A DNA stretch of 64,000 bases from Isoetes taiwanensis (GCA_021234155.1 JAJEKV010000027.1:11484716-11548715), one strand, 5' to 3'. Shown: positions 12,033 to 24,200, counted from the first letter of the stretch. The notes: a model not told the origin generated them from the sequence alone. Program-made: numbers and translations.

Positions 12033-12965
12033 TGCTTCCAATGCATAAGGTGGGCAATCCACACTGCCCTGCCAACTATCGCACAATCATGGTCGTTTCG
12101 CTGTTGGAAAAACTGACGTCTAGTATTCTTGAGCAGCAATTAACGGTATGGAGAGAGGAAATAGAGGTATGCCACTTGCATAGGCAGGATTTAGACCTAA
12201 ACACTCCACTATAGACCATATTTTGCATTGTGTGCCTTGATAGAGGACAACAAAAATAAATAACAAGATTTGTATCGTTGACTTTCTCAAAGCTTCTGAC
12301 ACGATCCCTAGCAAGAGGCTATGGGAAAGATTAATGCGGTTGGGAGTCCTCCAGGGTGGCAAAATGCAATATATATGTTCTATAAGCATGCTCAGCTCAA
12401 ATTCGACCATCAAGAAGAGTTATAAACAGTAGTATTAGAGTCTAGCAAGAGTACCCAGGATGTCCTAGGCTGCTTGGATTGTACATTGATCGACTTGAGG
12501 ATTAGCTTACATAGCATGGAGGTGGAGAGCCCAGGCTTGCTCACCATATCATCCAGCAGCTGTACATATGAATGATGTGGACCTCTTAGCTTACACCCCA
12601 GCGAGTATATAGTAGTGTCAGGATACACTGAGTACTTTCTGCTAGACCACTAGAATGTGTATTGGCCATTACTAAGTGTTCCTGGTGTCATCTACCAGGC
12701 AATAGAGGCAACCTTGCTTCATTTATCAAGGTCAAGTTATTAAAGTAGTGAAAACATAAAAATACCTAGGGATGGAGTTCACGATGACCACATATTAGGA
12801 CACTTGTATTAGGCAACGGGTGATGGTATGCTGGAAGGCTTTCAATGCAATGCAGAATAACTATTACAGAGCATAGCTTTACCACTGGTCACATCAATTG
12901 CACTTGTTCAGGATGTGGGTGGAGTTGGTGCTTTAGTATGGAGTGGAAGCATGGGGGCTGGTGAT
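12033..12965 (+). pseudogene. Degenerate LINE reverse transcriptase
   Basis: Conceptual translation in shifting frames gives the phrases NYRTIMV.SLLEKL...ILEQQL, FLKASDTIPSKRLWERLMRLGV and, further on, KYLGMEF and LFRMWVELVLQYGVEAWG. These correspond in order to reverse transcriptase blocks of a clade of plant non-LTR elements (NYR.I, DF.KAFD.V, YLG and the LLYG.E.WG segment). The YADD block is lost or unrecognisable and there are many stops and frameshifts. It starts exactly where the last unit of the tandem array breaks off (near 12030), so one of the two truncated the other. The fragment is certainly not functional. Confidence 0.7.
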
Positions 12966-12969
12966 ATTA

Positions 12970-14910
12970 CTTACAATTCGGGAGCCTTTCTGACTCGAGC
13001 ACTTGGATTCAAGTCCACAATCCCATGTCAAATTTTCTGCAAGAGATTGGGCTTTTACCTTGATAAAGACTACCCTTAGTAGCCTTAACTAACTCTCAAA
13101 ATGGCAGATCCTTCATAGAAATCATTATCCAGTGGGCCTCAACCTTTCCAAGGCATTATCCCATACCCCACATACCATGCTAATTCCTCCCCTTCCTTGA
13201 GATGTTTGCCCTCAAGCATGCAAAATACACCAATGTTGCCACGCGGGATTGAACCTTGACTCTGATACCAATTGATAAGCACTATAAATGCTAAGCACTA
13301 GCACCTCTAGTGATAATCCACATACCAAAAGGGTGAATCCTTCATTATTCAATGGGTGTCAACCTTTCCATAATGGTTTGGTGTAACCTCAAGAATGGAT
13401 AAACTCCTGACTCATTCTAGTTCACTACTTGTTTGTTTGTCAACATTATCAATCGTACTATTAGATTGGTAAATTCTGGTATAAAACTTCTCGTAGTATC
13501 CTTCTAGTCTCAAAAGCTTCTTGTCTTGTGGATGTCGTTTTTTATTTTGGTTATTCTTCCACTGCCTTCACTTGCACAGGGTATATTAATACAAAGATTA
13601 TGTGACTCCAATAATATATCTAATTTATCACAAAGAAACACATTTAGATAGCTTCAATATAGTCTGTCCATTTGACCTAGACTTTTGACTTTGTGGGGAG
13701 AAAAGTCTTCCTCAAGTCGAGGTCTGTCTGATCAAATAGTGCCACAACGCCTTTTGGAACCAGTAAAGGCCTAGAACCAGTTCAAAATTTTGCTATTTCT
13801 CTATTTCTAGTAAGGCTTTATTATGAGCTGAAAGTCCCTTTATACATGACATTTTTTTGTCATATGGATCAGGAATGGATTGGCTGAACGAATAAGTTGT
13901 TTCAACAATCTGGAAACTGCCTAGTTGAAACTACTGGATCCTTCTGTTTGGACGTGTAGTTATGGGTATGCCATGTATTTTAACATGACCATATCCTTGA
14001 TACAACATATTAAATAGTATATGTTTTAAAAAAGGAACCTCGACAATTTGTCTTACTCCTGCATAGTCTTAACCGTTCCATCTCACATATTTACTTATGT
14101 GGCTTTATTTGCAATTATTACATTGGTTGATCTACCTTTATTCTCTCTGATTTACAGTCTCTTTATATGGATCTCAAGGCCAGACTAAGAAGTTGGTCTT
14201 TTACAACAAATGCTTATTGACACAAATGAGCTCACATACAAGGTAAGAATGGGCTTCTATTTATTTTCATATCATCATTGCTAACTGTGGAGAATCTCAT
14301 GTCATGCTTTCACGAGGTGGACATACCATTGCTTTGTCAAATGACCAAAAGGTAATTATAATTGTTTACTTTCCTAGGCCTTGAGAAACCAACATATCTG
14401 GCGTTGCAAAATTAGTGATTTGGATCTATTGTATCACATATAGGAAGCAGAAGCTACAACTTGATTTTTACTCTTTTACAGAAGATACAGTGTAGTGCTG
14501 GTTATTCTCCTGGGCAGCCCATTTGCTGTAGCAATCTGATTGTACTCAGAATAAGAAGGGTAGGTTACACATTAGAGACTATGGCCTACAATGCATGACT
14601 TCAAGCAGCTGGTAAGCTTTCTAATTGCTTCATCCTTTTTACTGGCATTCTAACTCTATTCTCATTTGTGAACAATGCAATGAGGAAAAACCATTATTTA
14701 TGCATATTACCTCTGATTCCTTATTTGCACTCGGCTGTTGTTGTGGGTTTTAATAAAACTTGGTCCTCTTATGTATGCACTCAGGTTGTCCCCGCGAGGA
14801 GGAAATCAACACCTTATTGGATATTACATCTGTGCATACTGCTGGCTTTTGTAAGTTGTAATTTATATAGAACACATGATACCTCCGCCCCATCATGATC
14901 GTAAACTAGT
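12970..14910. other. Intergenic, no gene seen
   Basis: No convincing coding sequence. A loosely conserved direct repeat containing CAACCTTTCCA occurs near 13108-13158 and 13334-13375. Near 13250-13275 the minus strand reads TTGGTATCAGAGTCAAGGTTCAATCCC, which resembles a retroelement primer binding site next to an LTR edge, or alternatively a tRNA-derived B box of a SINE. Confidence 0.4.
13250..13275 (-). other. PBS-like or tRNA-derived motif
   Basis: The minus strand carries TTGGTATCAGAGTCAAGG followed by GGTTCAATCCC. The first part matches an initiator-tRNA primer binding site preceded by a CA that could end an LTR. The second matches a Pol III B box (GGTTCAANCC). Either a fragment of a copia/TRIM element or a SINE head would explain it; I cannot decide between them. 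Confidence 0.4.
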
Positions 14911-15497
14911 CTCTGTTCTCTACTACCTTTCTTCTAGTATTTATAATATTACTTGGTTCTGTTTTACAAAGATTAACGATGCAGTGGTACAGATTTTAAT
15001 GTCAATTTGCATCAAGGTTTCATCCAGTTTACATTGGAAATCGACGAGAGACAAGATATTTTACCTTGCCCATCCCGTTGATCAACCATATGAAGAAAAA
15101 CTGCTAGATAATTCAGAAGAAATAGTTGTCTTATGACTAAAATCAAGGGAAACTAAAATAATGAGAAATATGGCAAAATGCCATGTCTGGGTCATGACAA
15201 TTTTAATTATTGTATCAACAATTGATGTCCCTTGCTAGGCCCTCTATGTTGTTTATTAATTGTTGATGTTACACACATGATTTATTGCAAGCATTCTAAA
15301 CCACTGAGGATAAAATCCACAACATGCTACAAAAATGTAAGATATTTAATACAAAGAACACCTATAAGTGTATTGCAATATCATAGAAGTACTTCTGGCT
15401 TTTCTTTTTTGTATCATAGTATACATAAATATTATTTGATATGTGAATGAATCCCTAGATGGTTTTCGTGTGTGGAGGAGGATATGGAAGTACCTAA

Positions 15498-15694
15498 GGG
15501 TGCTTTCCCATGAGATTGGCGACCTCGAAATGTGGGTCTAGGTCAAAAACCTCAGCGTTAAGAAATGCTTGGTGATTACTTCTGATTCAGGTAAAAAACC
15601 TGAGTCTTTGAGGTTGAGGCGCCCATGGGAACCTGCACGCCCTTATCCGGACCTCAAGAAAACCTTGAGGTCGGAGATCCATGGGAAAGCACCC
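15498..15694. mobile_element. 197-bp MITE, PIF/Harbinger type
   Basis: Terminal inverted repeats GGGTGCTTTCCCATG and CATGGGAAAGCACCC flank a 197-bp sequence without coding capacity. A 3-bp TAA lies on both sides (15495-15497 and 15695-15697), the target duplication typical of PIF/Harbinger (Tourist-like) MITEs. The phrase ATATGGAAGTACCTA also occurs on both sides, so the insertion may have landed in or generated a longer duplication. Inner inverted blocks around CCTCAAG/CTTGAGG support a folded structure. Confidence 0.85.
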
Positions 15695-15985
15695 TAAGAA
15701 TATGGAAGTACCTATTACCAACTCAGAATTGTCAACAATTCAAATTGTATTTGGGAAACTATGAAACAAGAGAAAAACTATTGTAGGGTCTACAATATAA
15801 ATCCAAGAGATTGAATTCATTTCATGCATCCTATAGCAACATGTTGATGTATAGGGAACATGGAAATTTCCACAATACATAGCAAGGCAAATAACATCTA
15901 CTCTAGCAAACATCAAGCTTTGTCGTCTTAAGAACATCTGATATTTCACATGATTTTTCACAAGTATAACTGTAAATTAAAGCCA

Positions 15986-16053
15986 AGTAAAAACACATAA
16001 ACTCCTATTTTAGCGCGGTAAGTAAAAACACACAAACTCCTACTTTAGTGCAA
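15986..16053. repeat. 34-bp tandem duplication
   Basis: AAGTAAAAACACATAAACTCC and AAGTAAAAACACACAAACTCC head two ~34-bp diverged copies. A related fragment, GAGTAAAAAACACATGC, occurs near 16354. They lie within the probable Helitron near its 3' end. Confidence 0.75.
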
Positions 16054-16592
16054 CAACGTCAGACACACTTTAGCACGAAATGCTGAGCTCCTCAATTTTC
16101 ACGCTTGCTTCTAAATGTTCTATGACCCAAGAGCGTGTATACAAAAGTAACACTGAAGATGTGATAACTCTTGACACCCTTTAGGCATTTGGTGACATGG
16201 TGACTAACGACATACCACGGGACTAATTTCTGTTAATACATTGATGATACTATAATTAGGCAACTTCAAATACAAAAATAATTATAAAAGCACATAAAAT
16301 CCATTCTTGCCAATATCTGTTGTTTGAAGTTGCACATATAGATATTAAAGGCGAGTAAAAAACACATGCTAAAATATTAGCCCGGCAACGCCGGGCACAC
16401 GTTTACTAGTTAGATCTAATTTCAATCTATAAAGAATCCACTTACCCCAAGCGTGAGAATCCACTTACCCCAAGCCTGCCGTACTGCTACTTATTATTTA
16501 ATTGCACGGATTCGAAATCTTCCCCAGGAGTAACACTTGCCTGGCTAAATTTCGGGGAAAAGATTTATTAGGGTTAGGGTTTTAGCTTGTCT

Positions 16593-19500
16593 ATGTTCTG
16601 TCCGAAGGCACTGCTAACCAGATCATCTACGCATTTAATAAGTAGGCCAACCACGAAGCAGACCCATCATATCCTGACTTCTTTGGATCCATTATCTCAT
16701 CTAGCCCGGCAGGATCCTGGTGATCTATTCATGGGCAGTGGAGCAGTTGGAGCGTCGGATTCGAGAAATGGCAAACGCAAAAAAGATGCTGAAACTGAGG
16801 ATAAGAATGATCCTTCAAGCTACCGCATATTGAAAGAAGGAGAAGCTGAAATTCTCATGCATGGCAACGATGTTTTTTATAACAAAACCCAGGTCATTTT
16901 AGGGCTAAAAAGTGGGTCTAATTCGTGCTTTGTCTTATAGAAATTATCTAATATATCTAGTACTGATTTTAGGTTGTTAATCGGGACATATCAATTGCTG
17001 TGCTTCGTGCATTTGTAGTAAAAAGAGAGGAAGAATTCGCTTTAAAAGAAAATAAGAGAGGTCAACCTGCTCAATCAATCTCAGTTCCACTTCCAGTACC
17101 TGGCGAGAATGATAGAAGTGGTGGAGTGGACGTTGATGGCCAAGCTGCTGTTAATGAAGTAAATGTTGCATTGGAAGGTTATGCTGAAGAACTAACAACC
17201 AGTCTAGCAGTAGAAAATGGGAAGGATGGAGTGCAAGCAGGAAAGGCCAATCATGACAATGGAAATGAAGTTACAATTGCAGTCGCACCTTCAGCTGAAC
17301 CTGTTGAAGAACATGAGCTCAAAGAGATCTCCGGAATTAATTTTACAGAGGTGCCACAACATGGTACAACCTGCAGCTCAGACAAAGCTTCTCCTAGACC
17401 TCTTATAGTGCTTGAGGTAAAACTGCAGGTCTTATTGGAATCATAGAACTTTTCTAATATGTTATTTGTAATAAATATTGCAGGCATTGGCAGCTTCAGG
17501 TCTCAGGTCGCTTCGTTATGCTCGTGAAGTAGATGGCATTAGTTCAGTTACAGCCCTTGACAATGATAAAGGTAATAAAATGCCTTGTTTGTGCAAAATT
17601 TGGTACTTGTTAAATTCTTATTAGTCAGGAGATTGTCTTGCTTTTAAGGAATTTGGTTTGAAAGTTATTTTCTTAATATATGCGACTTAGTTGGTCAGTG
17701 GTTCTAAGTGATAAGTTGATATTTAATAAATCATTTTTGATGGTGAAAAATATTTTGGCTGCCTCCTTCGGCATGCCCTTTTTTGTCCTGCCTATTTGGC
17801 TTGTTTGACAGCAAAGTATTGAGGAATTCAGTTCTGTGCAGTTGCTGTAGAAGCATGCATTCGCAACATCAAGTTGAATGGTTCTGTAGCTATATCAAAA
17901 GTCAAAGCGGAGCAGGCTGATGCAAGGGTCTACATGCTTACTCATGAAAAGGCGTTTGATGCAGTAAGTGATAGTGATAAAACTATGACTATGGATCCTT
18001 TTTTGCCCATGTGCATTTTACGTCAATGATTTGGAGCACTATTACAATTGCTAACAAACATGGTTAGCTAATTTTTTTACTTGCTGGATTGTCATCAGGT
18101 TGATCTTGATCCGTATGGATCGCCATCTGTGTTTCTTGACTCTGCAGTCCAGGCAGTTGCTGATGGGGGATTGCTTTTGTGCACAGCCACTGACATGGCA
18201 GTGTTATGTGGAAATAATGGCGAAGTGTGCTATGCCAAGTAAGCTGAGTGTCAATGTTGGGCGTCTCTATTTTTTCTGTGCATTTCCTTCTCTCATGCAA
18301 GATTTACCCTCATCAGATATGGTGGATACCCACTACGTGGAAAATATTGTCACGAGATGGCAATAAGAATTTTGCTTGCTACCATTGAGGTACTAGTTCA
18401 GATTTATGCATATTATTTTTGCCCAGCCACTTTATGTTCTGAGAACATTTTTGTTCTGTAATTCAGAGCCATGCGAACCGCTACAAGCGTCATATTGTGC
18501 CTGTACTTTCACTTTCTGTTGATTTCTATGTCCGAGTTTTCGTGCGCATTTATACGTGAGTTTACTGTGCATTTCTTCTTTTGGAAAGAGGTTGTTTGGA
18601 CCCACCCACATAGTTATAACATTGCATGATCTTCAATCTCTATACTGTTTATGATGATAGGTTTTTGATGCATTCTTAACTTACAGATCAGCAAATGCAA
18701 TGAAGGAGACTCCAAGTAAATTGGCCTATGTTTATCAATGTGTTGGTTGTGATTCTTTCCACTTGCAACCTGTTGGCCGTGTTATTCAAAAGGTATTCAG
18801 AATTGTGTAGGGCGTTCACCGGTGTTAAATATGATGTTTATGAGAAAAGGCTGATATTAGTACATCAGTAGTTTGATATGTGGTATGTTGGATCTCAAGA
18901 ACAACAGTGCAAGATACGTGCCTGGGACTGGACCCACAATTCTTCCTCAATGCGAACAATGTGAAAAGCATTTTAATATGGGTGGTCCTATCTGGGCAGC
19001 TCCAATTCATGATGCAGAGTGGGTTGATTTGATCCTTTCAAATGTTAACGGCATGAGAGAACGATATCCAGCTTTTCAAAAGGTTCATAGTATCCTAACA
19101 ACTGTCTCTGAGGTAAGTTCTTTATTTTATGTTTGGAGTTTGGAATTGCAGTATGTGAGTCGGTTTTTTTTTTTTAACATTCCTCTTTTGCAGGAGCTTC
19201 TTGATGTACCTTTGTATTTGAGCTTGCATGGAATGAGTGCAACACTTAAATGCACTCCCCCGTCTGCTGTTATATTTCGATCTGCCGTTATCAATGCTGG
19301 TTACCGCATTTCAGGAACGCATACCAATCCACTCGGTTTAAAGACTGATGCTCCAATGAGTGTGCTATGGGACATTATGCGATGTTGGGTATGCATATTT
19401 TTGTGCATATATGCATCTCATGTGTTTTCTAATGACGCATGCTTCAGGTAAAAGCTCATCCTGTGAAGGAATCAAACGAAGTGACTCCTGCAAGCATAAT

Positions 19501-19855
19501 CCTGAGCAAAACTCCAGCTTTAGTGGTAGGTTTTAAGTCCTTACATATTGGATTCGTGATAGGAGTTTTAAGTTGTTACATATTCGATTGGTGGTTTTAT
19601 TTAACCTTGATTGAGTTTGCTTGGTAGGCAAACTTTACTAGAGCTCGTGCTGCACAAAGTAAAGCACAAGTGAAGAAGGTGGCTCGTTTCCTTCCAAATC
19701 CAGAAGAAAATTGGGGCCCCAAGTTGCGAGCTGGGCGTCAATTAAAGCCGAAACATGTAAATTTAATAGGAGCATCTGAATTCAAGATGCGAAGTTCGGA
19801 TAATCAACAAGATTTGGATCATCCCAATAAGAGAGCGAAAGAGTTGGATGATTGA
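16593..19855 (+). CDS. TRM1: tRNA (guanine(26)-N2)-dimethyltransferase, 12 exons
   Basis: TRM1 makes N2,N2-dimethylguanosine at position 26 of tRNAs using S-adenosylmethionine. Exons with consistent phases: 16593-16892, 16973-17416, 17484-17571, 17842-17963, 18099-18238, 18317-18389, 18467-18555, 18687-18792, 18900-19112, 19194-19388, 19448-19525, 19628-19855 (691 residues, normal for plants). Family hallmarks: [19 protein letters not shown] (~82-100), [15 protein letters not shown] (~250), TALDNDK, the catalytic [10 protein letters not shown] (~319), a zinc site CVGC plus CEQC (~435-485), and [20 protein letters not shown] in exon 10. Residues ~120-240 form an acidic low-complexity insert. 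The first ATG adds ~48 residues that look like an organellar presequence; an in-frame ATG before [10 protein letters not shown] could give a nuclear/cytosolic form. All introns are GT-AG; the acceptor of exon 9 is weak. The gene looks intact. Confidence 0.96.
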
Positions 19856-19978
19856 TGCTCTCTGTGGTAAAGTCAACCATAAAGAGTGTATAAAGTGTTG
19901 TTTGTAGTGCTCATAATTGATGCTCTCTGTGGTAAAGTCAACCACAGGAGTGTATAAAGTGTTGTTTGTAGTTCTCAT
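19851..19978. repeat. 65-bp tandem duplication over the TRM1 stop codon
   Basis: Two copies starting at 19851 and 19916 (ATTGATGCTCTCTGTGGTAA). The first includes the TGA stop of TRM1, so the stop and the start of the 3' UTR are duplicated. The coding sequence is not altered. Confidence 0.95.
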
Positions 19979-20405
19979 CTTTGAGCGCCGAATCTATTTA
20001 AAGGGTGATAATAATTTCTTTTATTTCAGACCTGTCACAAACATAGGATTGTCCCATGCAACCTATATAATGTATATGGAAAACTAAATTAAATCAACTT
20101 GTGGGGAATACAACTACAGTGATTGTAGCTATTGGGTCACAAGCAAATAAAGAAATGGTCTACCAATATTTAAAGATAAGACGTGTCATTTTGGTTTGGG
20201 TAGGTTTAGTTCTTTTGAGTAGAATGGCTAGTTCCCATGCGCCAATGATGGGATTTGAAAGTAGTGGAATGATACTGAAAATAAAAGTAGTGGATTGATG
20301 TGACTGAAAATCAAAGCGGGGGGCTAAAGCTCAATGAAACTCAAAGTAGGGGACTTTAGTTTTTTGAAACCTTCCCCATTTTTGAAAAATTCAAGCTCGA
20401 CATGG

Positions 20406-20710
20406 AAGCAGTGATCAACTTATAAGGGTGGTCTCTAGACCCCTTAAAGGCTAGGGTCTATATTTTAGGGGTTTGGAATGTCAGATGGTTTTAATGAAAG
20501 AAAGACTGTGCCATTCAAGCATGTGTTTGGAATGCTAGACATAGCAGTTTTGATTTGAGACATGGGAATATGAGACAACATTACTAGATGATTTGCTTTG
20601 TTTTAATGAAAAAAAGACGGTGCCGTTCAAGCATGTGTTCTAGACATAGCAGTTTTGATTTGAGACATGGGAACATGAGACAACATTACTAGATGATTTG
20701 CCTTGTTTTA
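20406..20710. repeat. ~110-bp tandem duplication and a dispersed repeat
   Basis: Two copies, starting near 20489 and 20601, share TTTTAATGAAA, GTGCC.TTCAAGCATGTGTT and TAGACATAGCAGTTTTGATT. Just upstream, GTGATCAACTTATAAGGGT (20410) and AGGGTCTATATTTT are found again at 22910-22940, marking a dispersed repeat family. Confidence 0.85.
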
Positions 20711-20839
20711 CAAGAAAAGGCACAGAGGGAGAGGATTTGGAGGTATAGCCTGTTTTGCCAAACACCATCTACATAAATGTGTGAGCATAACTATGGTACA
20801 TGGATTCAACCAATACACGCGGTTAGAAATTAAATGCTA

Positions 20840-21530
20840 GCAAGACACATTTATATTGCTGTAATTTACTTTGCTCCTGTTGTTGACGGGGGATTTATGA
20901 TAATCTAGGATTATGCATTCATGATCCATACATATATCTACAGGGACATTACTGAGTTTCAGGAGAAAGGTAATGTATTTCTAGCAAGTGAAAGACCAGC
21001 AGGGATTCTAACCAATGCGTTAAATGATGTCTAATTGGAGGAGTTGCCACAGTCAGAACCATAAAAAAAAAAAAACACACTACCTTTTTTGGGGACTAGA
21101 GTATAGTTGCCCCCCATTGCGACCTGCCCTCGTCTGCCCTAAGGTTCCTCTCGACAAGAACAACGCACATTTATATTGCTGTAATTTACTTTGCTCCTCT
21201 TGTTGAAGGAGGATTTATGATAATCTAAGACTATGCATTCATGATCCATACATACATCTAGCCAGGACACTGAGTTTCAAGAGAAAGGTAATGTATTTCT
21301 AGCAAGTGATTTTAATGGTCAGGTTTAGCAAAGACAAGCAGGGATTCTAGCCAATGCGCTAAAAGATGTCTAGTTGGAGGAATTGCCACAGTTAGGATCA
21401 TTAAAAAACACACTACATTTCCTGGGGAATAGGGTTGGGCTGGAATTGTCTTTGCAGACTCAGTCGGGCACGACCATGGGGAGTTCGTTATTGATGCATA
21501 TACGTCTTGCTGCAAGCGGAATCAGAACTA
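20840..21530 (+). pseudogene. LINE endonuclease fragment, duplicated in tandem
   Basis: Two copies (about 20840-21110 and 21166-21436) translate in shifting frames to IAVIYFAPV, FQEKGNVFLASDFNGQV and LEELPQ. This order resembles the apurinic endonuclease domain of plant non-LTR elements, whose core motif is GDFN followed by an arginine- or glutamine-valine. Here the glycine is replaced by serine and frames are broken. The two copies have diverged by point changes and small indels. It may be of the same LINE clade as the reverse transcriptase at 12.0-13.0 kb; this is inference. Confidence 0.55.
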
Positions 21531-21539
21531 ACATTATTA

Positions 21540-24200
21540 GAATTCTAAGATGAATCCGAAATACTAGCAGAAGAATTCTAAGACGCATGCAAAATACCTG
21601 AAGCAATTCCCAAAGGCGCTAACTTGAATGCAGACTAAATTGTGCATTGCAATAGATCAATTGCCTTCGTGAAGTGATTGCACAAGCTTTTCAAGGATTT
21701 TTCGAATTTGGCCATGAATTGGCCGGTACCTCAATTCCTTGCTCCCAACGTATCTCAATTTGCAGGTACCCACAAAATTTGGTAATTTGTGTCCTTAATC
21801 AACTTGTTTTGTGGCTTACTTGGTGAAATTAGGGTTGATTCAGATAATTAATGACAGGCCTAAGCTAATCCATGATTACATGATGACGGAAGGTCAGGAT
21901 GATACCCCCAATGCATGTGCATCGGGGGTTGAGCGAAGGGGGTTTTTGGGAACCTGATACGTGCATATATATACACGATAACAGGGTATATTCTCCCCTG
22001 ATGATAGGACCTAAACCGTTAGTGGTTGCCGCAAACCAGGGAAAATTTTAAGGGACCTATAATTTTGTATAAGTATAATGAATTGGCCATTGCTTGTAAA
22101 ATATGCCCCCAAAAGTGTAGCCCTGAACTGGCCATTTTTCCTATTTTTTCCTAATGTGGCTGCAACCCAATTGGCGATTTTTGAACCAAATATCTAATAA
22201 TGTGTAGCTCAAATGGTGATTTTTAGTTAGATTCTTATTAACTATAGCTAGTTGCCCAAACATAAAGAAGTCGCTACCCTATATAAATGTGTTAAGTTAT
22301 ATGTTGTATGAATTTGAATTCATACCCCATGTATTTCAATAATGCACAGATTGCTGGTAGGGAGAATCAGAAATCGGATGCCAGAGTCTTCATAAAGAGG
22401 ATTGAAAAGTGCCTCGACATTTGATTTTCCAAAAGAGCGGGATTATTTTTAGTTGGTAGATATATTTAGGAATAAATTTTTTTAATAATGTTGGCCCCCC
22501 ATAAGTGACGAATTTATGAGGGGGCCTCTTAATAGGTTTATACCTGTCGCGATACGTGGCAAAAATTGCCACGCATACTGGAAGCTGGCAACCTCGCAGA
22601 GGCTCCTTGACCCCATTCTGTTTGAGGCTCAAATTGATGGCCCATATGAGCCTCATTTGTGAAATAAAAAAGCCCACATGATAGGTTATCTTGGCAGGAA
22701 TTAGGAACAGTCTATATTATCAAAATCCGAAGAGAATTTGTAGGTAAATTGTCGTGACGCCCTTAAGTGCGCGAAAGGGGGCGACCATGCCCTAATAGAA
22801 ATTTTCGAGATTGGTTTTGCCATAGTTCTAACACGATACTGACATTAACAGTGACACTGGATAATACATGACACTGATGCTGGACAATGTACACTAGATC
22901 CAGATCAGTGATCAACTTATAAGGGTAGGGTCTATATTTTTTTTAAGGGCAAATTTTGATGTGCCCTTATTCGTAAGTGCACACTTCAAATTGCCCTTTC
23001 CTATAACTGGGATCACAAAAAGAGCAACTTGTTGCAAATAGTAAACAAACATAGCTTACTAGTTTCAAAAAGAGGACATACTTTACTAGTACGTAGTATC
23101 ATATTTACAATATACTTAACTGAAATATGAAGCCCCGAAGTATCAAGCAAACTACCAAAGTTCTATGATCTGCCTATCTTTGTCATTTTTTTATTCCTTG
23201 TATAAATGGATATCTAATCTACGTCTTCCACTCTTTTAGATTATTCAATGACACAAACATCATATTCAAACTCTTGAAGTTTAACCTCAGCTTCTATCCT
23301 CATCTTTGATTCTATTCAACTCAATCTTAGGAACATATTCTACTACAGCACACACCATAACAAAAATAATATTCTATAAAAAGTAGTAGAATATTTGATT
23401 AGCCAACTTGGTGGATTTTGTTGGAACCTGAATGAAAAATTGACAGACGAGAGTTTGCTCTCATGTACGTGATTGTTAGATTTTTGCTACTCATTTTTCC
23501 TTCTTTGCCAAACAACCACATTCATTAATTTTAGTCAACCATTGAGTTAAGGGATACTAATTAAATTTATTGACCCTCTGCAACATATATTTAAGTATTT
23601 TTTGATAAAACCCAATAGTAGATAAGATAGTAAATATAACAAACACAAATAAATAAGTATAAAACTATATTTAGAGCAGGTCCTTACCAAGAGGACTCCT
23701 TAACAAAATATTAAGGTTTTTTCAAATTGATGCCCTTATTTTTAAAGGTCCTCTTTTTTTTTTTTTGCCCTGTTATGGTAAAGGGCAATTGTTTTTGTTG
23801 CCGGCTCCTAAGAAAATCCCCTTAATTGGAAGGGTTGGAGGCCTATTTAAGGGTGGGCAACATTGTAAAGTTGATCAGTGGAGATAATTGAGGGGTTGGA
23901 GAAACACTTGTTATTTGGAATACACCTAACTAACCTTTAGTGGAAAAAGCTTTTCCTATTTTATAATCGTTCTAAAAGATTGTTCATAATTTCGACGAGA
24001 GTACAATTGACTTTTATAATTTTGCAAGGAAACATTGGGAGCATCATGTAATGCCAGGTGCCAGGGACCTAGATTATCTGTGATAGATGCCAGGGAGCTA
24101 GATTATCTGTGCCAGGGAGAAGATGGGAGTGCATATTAGATCTATTCTCTGCCCACAGTCATCAGTTGAGATCACGAGTGCCTTCCTAGACGATGCCTAC
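21540..24200. other. No gene seen; small hairpins
   Basis: AT-rich sequence without supported coding exons. A short hairpin lies at about 22944-23000 (AAGGGCAAATTTTGA against TCAAATTGCCCTTT), and related AAGGGCAA/TTGCCC phrases recur near 23770, so a small MITE family may be present. Confidence 0.4.

Larger units (their letters stand above)
6630..12040. repeat. Tandem array of a ~0.6 kb unit with dimeric order
   Basis: A landmark phrase (GCCCTCTNAGAGG followed by TTAGCATACATGGGG) recurs near 6735, 8190, 8620, 9490, 10100, 10795, 11350 and, truncated, at 12020. Around it each unit carries the same blocks: ACCATGAATGGTACTGTAAA, ATTCCTTATCACA, CACTTGCCTCCATCCCT, CTAGACNTAGACAATCTAGCA and AACAGGACACTGAAAATCC. 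Copies two units apart are more alike (spacing about 1.25-1.30 kb) than adjacent copies, so the array grew partly as dimers. Open frames of 60-160 codons inside are shared between copies but show no known domain; I regard them as by-products. The unit is not recognised. Confidence 0.9.
14917..16409 (+). mobile_element. Probable non-autonomous Helitron
   Basis: The 3' end is characteristic: a GC hairpin GCCCGGC-AAC-GCCGGGC at 16380-16396, then 9 bases, then CTAG at 16406-16409 followed by T, as in plant Helitrons that insert between A and T and end in CTRR. The 5' end is tentative: TCTCTACTA at 14917-14925 matches the usual plant Helitron start, but the preceding base is T rather than A. No Rep/helicase gene is present. 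A TAA-flanked MITE is nested inside. The element ends 183 bp before the TRM1 start codon and may form part of that promoter. Confidence 0.5.
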
